Source of the DNA: CAZBBC01 sp964489835 | GTDB taxonomy: Bacteria; Calditrichota; Calditrichia; JAJRVZ01 | Assembly (NCBI GenBank): GCA_964489835.1 | Contig: CAZBBC010000071.1 | Location: 1-21,381, forward strand | Reading direction: 5' to 3' | DNA length: 21,381 nt | Shown here: in pieces, positions 15,751-21,381 of the stretch | Layout of the letters: each line of letters begins with the position of its first letter | Position numbering within the stretch: position 1 is the first letter of the stretch | Notes under the pieces: generated by a model | What the model was told of the DNA's origin: nothing | What the model saw: only the letters and a program-made list of their open reading frames with translations | Database searches by the model: none | Translations under genes and position numbers: made by a program

Positions 15751-16245
15751 CTTTTCCAATATATTAAAATCCATAACCTTTTTTTCGCGAATTCTTGCCG
15801 TTGGCCAATCCATATTGGCCGGTCTTAAGAATACTGGGAATTTAAGGTAGGTTGACTTTGGTTTTTCACGGTATATTTGATACGGTATCGAAGAGATTCG
15901 CTTATTTTCAAGCAATCTTTTTACAAAATTTTTCATGTTTGATAATCCAAGAACGAATGGATTGTGCCCAATATAAGGGATCCTCAACATTTCCAGAACT
16001 CCAACGATATACATTTGGGTTGAAATATCATCCGATGTATTTCGAAATAAATTAAAGACAAGATCAGGTTCAGTCGATTTAATTTTATCAACCAAATTAT
16101 ATAAATTTGAAAATACATAAATATCTATCTCATAGCCCAGATCTGTGATAGATTGAACCATCAATTCATTGCCAGAATTCAAATTTGATTCTTGTAAAGA
16201 GTTACTGGCAAGCAATAGAATTTTTTGCTTGTTACTCACAACCAT
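15748..16245 (-). CDS. N-terminal part of interrupted D-Ala-D-Ala ligase-like ATP-grasp gene
   Basis: The 165 residues match the N-terminal and central part of D-Ala-D-Ala ligase-type proteins: KQKILLLASNSLQESN, EPDLVFNLFRN-(7 residues)-MYIVGVLEMLRIPYIGHNPF, LSNMKNFVKRLLENKRI and YLKFPVFLRPANMDWPTARI (the ATP-binding strand, with an Arg where the family often has Lys-Pro). The frame stops at TAA after NILEK, but coding similarity continues in the same frame to 15322. The restored protein would be 307 residues, nearly the length of its 305-residue operon partner. CAA to TAA is the simplest origin of the stop. Start ATG 16245 is 13 nt after the DksA-type gene stop. Confidence 0.78.
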   Translation of the reverse strand: MVVSNKQKILLLASNSLQESNLNSGNELMVQSITDLGYEIDIYVFSNLYNLVDKIKSTEPDLVFNLFRNTSDDISTQMYIVGVLEMLRIPYIGHNPFVLGLSNMKNFVKRLLENKRISSIPYQIYREKPKSTYLKFPVFLRPANMDWPTARIREKKVMDFNILEK

Positions 16246-16258
16246 GATTAAACACCGA

Positions 16259-16636
16259 TCAATTCAAAATAAATGTTTTTGCTTGAATATTTTTACAGTT
16301 GATACAGGTATCAGTAGTTGGAACAGCTTCTAACCGTTCATGGGGAATTTCTTTTCCACAGGTCTTACAAGTCCCATAGTCACCTATATCAATAGATTTA
16401 AGAGCCTCATCTATTCGATTTAGATACAGTAGTTCTCTTGAAATGAGCATGAATGAATCTTCTTTTCCCATGGTGTCACTGCTCTGATCAGCGATATGAT
16501 TACTATATTTTTCGATTGAATCTGCTTCTGCTTCTTTAACCTGAGATATTTCTGTTAGTAATTCAATGGTATTTAAAATATATTTTTTTCTTTCAAGTAA
16601 GATCGCCCGATAAAAATCTAATTTTTCTTTTATCAT
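16259..16636 (-). CDS. DksA/TraR-family C4 zinc-finger protein
   Basis: A 125-residue protein with a long N-terminal helical part (~1-80) and a C-terminal four-cysteine finger, C90-x2-C93-x17-C111-x2-C114 (YGTCKTCGKEIPHERLEAVP then TTDTCINC). IADQSSDTM (~49-57) resembles the ADLATDT segment of YteA/YocK-type relatives, which is why I place it there and not with canonical DksA. The acidic coiled-coil tip of DksA is not evident. DksA relatives insert into the RNA polymerase secondary channel and tune transcription. Start ATG 16636 has an AAGGA site. It is the first gene after the sigma-54 promoter candidate and lies 13 nt before the ATP-grasp gene, so it may act on the same regulon. Confidence 0.85.
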   Translation of the reverse strand: MIKEKLDFYRAILLERKKYILNTIELLTEISQVKEAEADSIEKYSNHIADQSSDTMGKEDSFMLISRELLYLNRIDEALKSIDIGDYGTCKTCGKEIPHERLEAVPTTDTCINCKNIQAKTFILN

Positions 16637-16677
16637 TGATGGTTTCCTTCATTAAGGTTAATTTTACAGTTATGCAT

Positions 16678-16694
16678 TACAACAATAGTGCCAA
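16678..16694 (-). promoter_or_regulatory. Candidate sigma-54 (-24/-12) promoter for the DksA/ATP-grasp operon
   Basis: On the minus strand TTGGCACTATTGTTGTA matches the consensus YTGGCACGRNNNTTGCW, with the invariant GG and the correct spacing to TTG. The -12 C is replaced by T, which weakens it. It is 42 nt from the ATG at 16636, leaving room for a transcription start and leader. The gene on the other side of the gap encodes a sigma-54 activator with an intact GAFTGA loop, which supports a regulatory link. Confidence 0.55.
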
Positions 16695-17032
16695 ATAATT
16701 TTACAATTTATAACTATTTGTTTATATTTCGTTTAGGATTTAATAAAAAATGACGATATTTGGGTATTTTTTTCAAATCGATAATTTTTATTCAAATTCT
16801 TCCAATTTATTTATCAATATGAAAAATTAAAATATATCAATGGAAACTTGTTACTGAATTGTGTATTGGTTAGGGTAAAAGTGATAGGAAAAAATCAAAA
16901 ATAGGATCAATAAACGAAACCATAGAACACACAAAAAAATACTCCCTGCACTCTCATAAGAATGGATTTATCATATCAGTATTGGAATAAGGATATTAAT
17001 AATTTTAAAAAACACAAAGACCGAATCCTTAC

Positions 17033-17051
17033 CCGCGTATTTGTGACGCGG
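17033..17051. repeat. GC-rich hairpin after the response-regulator gene
   Basis: CCGCGT-N7-ACGCGG is a perfect 6-bp stem with a 7-base loop, 28 nt past the stop of the minus-strand regulator. There is no following T-run, so it may be a weak terminator, an mRNA 3' end stabiliser or a dispersed palindrome. Confidence 0.4.
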
Positions 17052-17079
17052 AAATATTATAAATTATTTTCTGTGAGTC

Positions 17080-18441
17080 TTAATTTATATCCAAACCGTA
17101 TTCTTTCATTTTGCGGTATAAAGTCGCCAGACCAATTTGTAAACTCATCGCTGCTTTATTTTTATCATCACGATAATATTTAAGTGTCTTTTTTATTGCT
17201 TCCTTTTCTATGTCTGCCAGTGTCATTCCTGCTTCCATTTTTAAACCGGTAAAATTGCTTTCAGCAGGGGTATTCAATAACGGGAAATGATAAAGTTTCA
17301 ACATCTTCTCTTTTGAAAGCACAACGGCTCTTTCAATCATGTTCTCTAACTCCCGGATATTACCTTTCCAGGGATAGCGTTTCATTTCTTTAATTACTTT
17401 TGGATCCAGACCTTGAATACTTTTTTGATTGAGTAAATTATATTTATCTATAAAATGCTGTGCCAGGTATATAATATCCTCTTCCCGTTCATTTAAGGAA
17501 GGCATATGAAGAGCGATAACATTTAAGCGGTAAAATAAATCCTCACGAAATGATCCTTCTTCCACCATTTTTTCCAGATCAGCATTTGTCGCAGCAATAA
17601 TACGTACATTCACTTTAATCGTGGTTGTCCCTCCCAAATGTTCAAGTTCACCATTTTGTACGACTCGTAATAACTTTACCTGCATCGCCCGTGGTAAATC
17701 ACCGATTTCATCCAAGAAGAGGGTTCCTTCATGAGCCAATTCAATTTTACCTTTTTTTTGTTTTTGAGCGCCTGTAAAAGCGCCTTTTTCATAGCCGAAT
17801 AATTCAGATTCAATGAGATTCTCTGGTATTGTCCCGCAGTTAATTTTTATAAACGGTTTGCTGTGCCTCAAACTTGAATGATGAATTGCCGAGGCAACCA
17901 TTTCTTTTCCTGTACCACTTTCTCCTGTAATTAAAACAGTACTCTGTGCCGGGGCCACCTGCTTTATTAACTCGAGAATTTCCCTGAAACTCGGACTGTT
18001 CCCGATCAGGGGCGGATGGGTATTTTTATTACCTAATTGCCTTCTTAATCTTTCGTTTTCCCTTCTGAGAATGATATTCTCAGCGATTCGTTTTATCACG
18101 CGTTTTAGTTCTGCCAACCGTATTGGTTTTTGCATATAATCATAGGCCCCGCCACGAATGGCTTCAATCGCGCTTTCAACCGATCCATAAGCCGTAACAA
18201 CGATAATAGCAATTCCAGGATACATTTCCTGAATGAAATTAACAATATCCAGCCCAGATCCATCCTTTAATTTTAAATCGGTCACGACAATATCAATTGA
18301 TGAGGATTTTATAATATTTATTGCTTCATTGCGCGAGAGGGAGGTAACTATTTCATAAGAATTCTCCGAATCTAATCCCATTCGCATCGCATCCAAGGCA
18401 TCTTTTTCATCATCCACTAACAGTATTCTTAAAGTATTCAT
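17080..18441 (-). CDS. Sigma-54-dependent response regulator (NtrC family)
   Basis: A 453-residue three-domain regulator. The receiver (~4-118) has the acidic pocket DDE at 10-12, phospho-acceptor D55 (VVTDLKL) and K105. The AAA+ domain has Walker A GESGTGKE (173-180), the sigma-54 contact loop GAFTGA (220-225), Walker B LFLDEIGD (241-248) and an arginine-finger region FREDLFYRLNV. The C-terminal Fis-type helix-turn-helix reads AAMSLQIGLATLYRKMKEYG. All elements for phosphorylation-dependent activation of sigma-54 polymerase are intact. Start ATG 18441 has a GGAG site and is 29 nt after the kinase stop, so kinase and regulator are one transcript. A -24/-12 promoter candidate in the gap beyond it makes the DksA/ATP-grasp operon the likely target. 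Other distant targets are possible. Confidence 0.95.
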   Translation of the reverse strand: MNTLRILLVDDEKDALDAMRMGLDSENSYEIVTSLSRNEAINIIKSSSIDIVVTDLKLKDGSGLDIVNFIQEMYPGIAIIVVTAYGSVESAIEAIRGGAYDYMQKPIRLAELKRVIKRIAENIILRRENERLRRQLGNKNTHPPLIGNSPSFREILELIKQVAPAQSTVLITGESGTGKEMVASAIHHSSLRHSKPFIKINCGTIPENLIESELFGYEKGAFTGAQKQKKGKIELAHEGTLFLDEIGDLPRAMQVKLLRVVQNGELEHLGGTTTIKVNVRIIAATNADLEKMVEEGSFREDLFYRLNVIALHMPSLNEREEDIIYLAQHFIDKYNLLNQKSIQGLDPKVIKEMKRYPWKGNIRELENMIERAVVLSKEKMLKLYHFPLLNTPAESNFTGLKMEAGMTLADIEKEAIKKTLKYYRDDKNKAAMSLQIGLATLYRKMKEYGLDIN

Positions 18442-18470
18442 GCACTAACTCCGAAATATATAAGGATGAT

Positions 18471-20021
18471 TCATTCGATCATTGCCGGTATACTTACGGT
18501 AAACCGCGAACCCTGATTTACTGTTGAATAACAATAAACCTTACCATTATGGGCCCGAACTATTTCGCGAACGATAAATAAACCTAATCCGCTACCTTTT
18601 ACTTTATCGGTGAAATAGGGTCGAAAAACATTTGGCAAGTTCTCTGATTTTATACCCCGGCCATTATCCACCATGCTAATAACTACATGCTTATTTCTTT
18701 TCTTAACAAAAACATCAATATTCCCTTTGTTCCCAATAGCATCAATCGCATTATCCATCAGGTTCCGGAATACCCTGATCAGCAGATTCCAATCCCCGTA
18801 TATCAACAGTTTTTTATCCGAACCATGATATGTAATATTGATATTCCTGCCTAAAATTTGGTGACACGTATCCAAGATTAACTCGTTTATCGGTTCCCTG
18901 ATATCAATTGGCTCAAATTGTAATTCAGTAATTTTAGAATAGCCGATGTAATAATTTAAGATATTCGTTAAGTTAGATATTTGCCGGTTAATTTTATTCA
19001 AGATTTCAGTAAATTCTCCGCTAAATGAGGATTTTTCTGAAAAAAGTTGTGTTAAAACATCGATGTTCAATGCAAGGGAGTTGATTGGATTACGGACATC
19101 GTGCATTATGGCATCAGACAGCCGGGCAATCGCGCTGAGTTGTTCAATTTTCTCGAACTGTGATTTTAATTTCTCATCCTTGCTAAGATCAATAAAATTA
19201 ATAATATATTGAATATTCTGCTTTACTTCCGTCGTCAATTTGTTGTTAAAAACAAAGGCATTAAAAATGCCCCCTTCTTTGGTTTGAATGTTCAATTTCA
19301 ACCGTTTGATCCGACTATATTCATGGGTTAACTGACTTAAAAATACAGGTTGTGAAGGTAGTGAAAATATATTCAATATACTATTACCGATTATGTCAGC
19401 TGGCTGATACCCTGTCATACTTACCGCTGTTGGATTCCATAATTTGATATTTAGATCAGCATCACATCCGGCCAGGCCTATGGGTAGATCTCTGATTAAT
19501 TGATAGGTTGAATTTAATTGTCTTTGCAGATCGTTCTTCACTATTTTGAGTTTTTCTATGATACTCTTATCACGCTGGGTATATTTTGCGTTTTCCCTCT
19601 CATAACGCCTGCATAGATTTAAAATAACGTCATCAAGACCATTCCAGATGGAATGGGCATATTCTTTATCAATCAACTGATCAGGCCTCATTGATGAGAT
19701 ATTTTCAGTAAGAACTTTACGGATTACAATTAAAACTTGTATTTGTTTATATAGATTAGACAATGAACCATTTTTTTCCTGAGATAATGAAAAAATGGTT
19801 TTTGTCAGATAACTTGCCTGATGATGTTTCTCGCTGATATCCGTTTGTAAATCTTTTTTAAAACTATTCACAATATCTTCAATTATTTTTACTAATCGAT
19901 CGTTCTGATGATCTGAAATTTTTGTACCATCAATAGCTAAAAATGAATGCTTTATTTTTGTAATGAGTTCTTCATGATTTTCAAAAATATCTGTATACCG
20001 ATTTTGTTTTTTTATATCCAT
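18471..20021 (-). CDS. Cytoplasmic PAS-domain sensor histidine kinase
   Basis: This 516-residue kinase has no membrane segment, so it should sense a cytoplasmic signal. Residues ~1-165 are helical with no domain I recognise. A PAS domain (~170-285) includes LPIGLAGCDADLNIKLWNPT and MTGYQPADIIGNSI. The dimerisation/phosphoacceptor helix has H307 in IMHDVRNPINSLALNID; HD replaces the more common HE after the histidine. The HATPase domain shows LMDNAIDAIGN (N box), MVDNGRGI (G1) and GSGLGLFIVREIV (G2). Its partner regulator follows 29 nt downstream. No strong ribosome site is visible before ATG 20021. The soluble PAS layout resembles NtrB-like kinases that read nitrogen or metabolite status, but its ligand cannot be told from sequence. 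Confidence 0.93.
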   Translation of the reverse strand: MDIKKQNRYTDIFENHEELITKIKHSFLAIDGTKISDHQNDRLVKIIEDIVNSFKKDLQTDISEKHHQASYLTKTIFSLSQEKNGSLSNLYKQIQVLIVIRKVLTENISSMRPDQLIDKEYAHSIWNGLDDVILNLCRRYERENAKYTQRDKSIIEKLKIVKNDLQRQLNSTYQLIRDLPIGLAGCDADLNIKLWNPTAVSMTGYQPADIIGNSILNIFSLPSQPVFLSQLTHEYSRIKRLKLNIQTKEGGIFNAFVFNNKLTTEVKQNIQYIINFIDLSKDEKLKSQFEKIEQLSAIARLSDAIMHDVRNPINSLALNIDVLTQLFSEKSSFSGEFTEILNKINRQISNLTNILNYYIGYSKITELQFEPIDIREPINELILDTCHQILGRNINITYHGSDKKLLIYGDWNLLIRVFRNLMDNAIDAIGNKGNIDVFVKKRNKHVVISMVDNGRGIKSENLPNVFRPYFTDKVKGSGLGLFIVREIVRAHNGKVYCYSTVNQGSRFTVSIPAMIE

Positions 20022-20125
20022 TTTGAATAGTTATCTGAATAAATTATTTAGCTCTTTCTGTACGAAGAATATATTTATACTGATTATGTCCTTAACTCCG
20101 TAAAAATTGTATGAATTGCTTCCCC

Positions 20126-20139
20126 ACGATAAGTATCGT
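20126..20139. promoter_or_regulatory. Palindromic candidate operator between divergent genes
   Basis: ACGATA-AG-TATCGT is a 14-bp inverted repeat in the 197-nt gap between the kinase and the divergent serine hydrolase. It lies just before a weak plus-strand promoter-like pair (TTGTCA at 20142, TATAGA at 20163, spacing 15). It could be a repressor or activator site for either gene, or chance. Confidence 0.3.
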
Positions 20140-20218
20140 TATTGTCAGGATGAAATAAACATTATAGAGTATTTCAGGGAATATTAGTATATTATGTATC
20201 ATTAACACGGGTCATCTG

Positions 20219-21196
20219 ATGAAAAACTATATATTCACTTTTATCTTTATTTTTTCAATGATCAGCAGTTGTCACACGCAAAATGATGTGCAACCGGAAT
20301 TACCTTTCTCGATTCCCGATGAAAAGATTATCCCCTTGCGGCAATCGGTTGATAAGAATTTACAAAAAAATTTAGAAGCGAGTTTAAAAAAGAACAAAAC
20401 ATGGGCGAGATTGATTAACAAGAAAAAAATGGCGGTCGGACTGGTAGACATTAGCGATCCTTATCACATTAAATTTGCCCGGGTTAATGGGAGTCAAATG
20501 ATGTACGCCGCCAGTTTGCCAAAACTGGCCGTGCTTCTGGCTGCGGTTCAAGCCTTGGAAGATCGTACATTGGAAGAAAATGAACAAGTCCTGGATGATA
20601 TGCATGAAATGATCAGTCAATCGGATAACCGGGCAGCCACACGCTTGATTGACCTTTTGGGATTTGCCAAAATTGAATCGACGCTTACCAATCCAGATTA
20701 TGAACTATACGATCCTGAATATGGCGGGGGATTGTGGGTAGGTAAAAGATATGCTAAAAAGGGAAAACGTTATCCTGATCCTTTAATGGGTTTAAGTCAT
20801 GGGGCAAGCGTGACACAGGTATGCAGATTTTATTACCTGCTGGCCATGGGAAAACTGGTTAATCCTCAACGTAGCGAACAAATGCTAACGATTTTAGCAA
20901 ATCCCGAACTGCATTATAAATTTGTAAACACATTAGACCATTTAGCACCGAAGGCAAAATTGTATCGAAAATCCGATACCTGGCGCAACTGGCACTCTGA
21001 CTCAATTTTGGTTTGGGGACCAGTCTGGAGACGATACATCCTAGCCGCTCTTATTGAAGATAAAGACGGTGAAAATATTCTGCGCCACCAGCCAATGGAG
21101 GAACTCTCGTCCCCAGTTTTCTTCATCTTCTGCCTGCACAGCTCCCCGATAATAGCGCGCCCGGCGCATAATCCAACCATCATCTACAGCCTGTAA
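20219..21196 (+). CDS. Lipoprotein serine hydrolase of the class A beta-lactamase fold (3' end altered)
   Basis: The 325-residue product begins with a lipoprotein signal (IFIFSMISSC, lipid-anchored Cys18). It carries the beta-lactamase/DD-peptidase motifs: S99-x-x-K102 in YAASLPKLAVLL, S135-D136-N137 in ISQSDNRAA, and KSDTWRNWHSDSILV in place of KTG. It should be an envelope serine hydrolase. True beta-lactamase activity is doubtful because no ExxLN-type omega-loop Glu is evident. After YILAALIEDKDGENILR (about residue 288) normal family similarity ends, and the last ~37 residues (HQPMEELSSPVFFIFCLHSS onward) are antisense to a convergent gene, so the C-terminus is probably not native. It is the only convincing plus-strand gene. 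Confidence 0.75.
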   Translation: MKNYIFTFIFIFSMISSCHTQNDVQPELPFSIPDEKIIPLRQSVDKNLQKNLEASLKKNKTWARLINKKKMAVGLVDISDPYHIKFARVNGSQMMYAASLPKLAVLLAAVQALEDRTLEENEQVLDDMHEMISQSDNRAATRLIDLLGFAKIESTLTNPDYELYDPEYGGGLWVGKRYAKKGKRYPDPLMGLSHGASVTQVCRFYYLLAMGKLVNPQRSEQMLTILANPELHYKFVNTLDHLAPKAKLYRKSDTWRNWHSDSILVWGPVWRRYILAALIEDKDGENILRHQPMEELSSPVFFIFCLHSSPIIARPAHNPTIIYSL

Positions 21197-21381
21197 AAAT
21201 TTTTCCATCTGATATTGTTGTAAACGCAGATTTAAGTTATCCACACTTAAAAATTGACCGAAGTCTGAACCGGCGAGTATCTGACCTAAATAAATTTTAT
21301 ATTCCGCAGCTAAATTTTGCGCGGCATCCTTGGCCAGCGCATGTTGAATACCACCAGGCTCGGGACACCTTTCTTTAGGAA
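21041..21381 (-). CDS. C-terminal part of an unidentified protein running off the right edge
   Basis: A minus-strand frame is open from the window edge to TAG at 21041-21043, giving 112 residues. It reads CPEPGGIQHALAKDAAQNLA, then EYKIYLGQILAGS, DNLNLRLQQYQMEKFLQAVD, and WIMRRARYYRGAVQAEDEEN followed by WGREFLHWLV. Composition and heptad-like hydrophobic spacing look like a real helical protein, more than the plus-strand reading opposite it. I do not recognise the family. The last residues (NIFTVFIFNKSG) are antisense to conserved serine-hydrolase sequence, so the native C-terminus is probably lost at a junction near 21075-21090. Confidence 0.55.
   Translation of the reverse strand, partial: PKERCPEPGGIQHALAKDAAQNLAAEYKIYLGQILAGSDFGQFLSVDNLNLRLQQYQMEKFLQAVDDGWIMRRARYYRGAVQAEDEENWGREFLHWLVAQNIFTVFIFNKSG

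Larger units (their letters stand above)
16637..17079. other. Regulatory gap between ligase operon and sigma-54 response regulator
   Basis: This 443-nt, strongly AT-rich gap carries the -24/-12 promoter candidate (16678-16694) at its left end and a GC-rich hairpin (17033-17051) just downstream of the regulator stop. The stretch 16700-16960 would be the natural place for upstream activator sites of an NtrC-type protein, but I see no clear paired palindromes. No gene is supported. Confidence 0.55.

Noticed and set aside
17033..17051. Intrinsic terminator for the response-regulator gene
   Set aside because: The hairpin is perfect but no T-run follows on the minus strand.
20219..21196. Antibiotic-resistance beta-lactamase
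   Set aside because: SxxK and SDN are present, but the KTG motif is altered to KSDTW, no clear omega-loop catalytic Glu is seen, and it is lipid-anchored. A general serine hydrolase is the safer call.
1..21381. CRISPR array, tRNA, rRNA or integrase/attachment sites
   Set aside because: I looked for regularly spaced repeats, cloverleaf tRNA features and integrase motifs and saw none.

Overview
The window is a low-GC stretch of bacterial chromosome in which nearly every gene runs on the minus strand. Only a lipoprotein-type serine hydrolase at the right end is on the plus strand. No rRNA, tRNA, CRISPR array or marker gene is visible, so the source is uncertain. A sigma-54 two-component system, an RsbU-type phosphatase, glycogen phosphorylase, a cytoplasmic PAS kinase and many short GC-rich palindromes would suit an anaerobe of the FCB group or a related phylum (Calditrichota/Marinimicrobia-like). 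That placement is inference only.

Left region (1-6351): a broken MscS-type channel gene lies at the edge. Next to it is a four-gene metabolic cluster read right to left: a fold-type II PLP enzyme related to threonine synthase, a DUF1611 (DgcN-like) P-loop protein overlapping it by 4 nt, a large PP-loop ATPase fused to a creatininase-family amidohydrolase, and an enolase-superfamily dipeptide epimerase (DgcA-like). DUF1611 plus a dipeptide epimerase is the pair known from N-acetyl-D-glutamate-dependent D-glutamate catabolism. The fusion protein and the PLP enzyme suggest an extended or different pathway on D-Glu or N-acyl/lactam amino acid derivatives.

Middle region (6352-13835): a stress and storage block. 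It holds a two-domain universal stress protein whose first ~37 codons are out of frame at a run of nine A, a ~250-bp MITE-like element, an RsbU-type PP2C phosphatase, a TerC gene that has lost its middle, a short DinD-like protein, a CbpA-type DnaJ and glycogen phosphorylase. Debris includes a 52-bp copy of the phosphatase gene and a ~31-codon ZIP-transporter remnant.

Right region (13910-20021): an apparent operon of a DksA/TraR-type zinc-finger protein, an ATP-grasp ligase of the D-Ala-D-Ala ligase type interrupted by one in-frame TAA, a GNAT-like protein overlapping it by 20 nt, and a second ATP-grasp ligase. A good -24/-12 (sigma-54) promoter candidate lies 42 nt before the first start codon, and the adjacent upstream genes encode an NtrC-type sigma-54 activator and a soluble PAS histidine kinase. 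The simplest model is that this pair switches on the ligase operon, which would build a small peptide-like product. At 20219-21381 the serine hydrolase and an unidentified minus-strand gene converge and overlap, as though a deletion had joined them.

Two themes stand out. One is two uncharacterised amide-bond/amino-acid clusters (PP-loop/creatininase/DgcNA and ATP-grasp/GNAT/ATP-grasp). The other is a high density of broken genes (MscS, USP, TerC, ZIP, phosphatase copy, ATP-grasp), some by single-base changes that could also be assembly errors.
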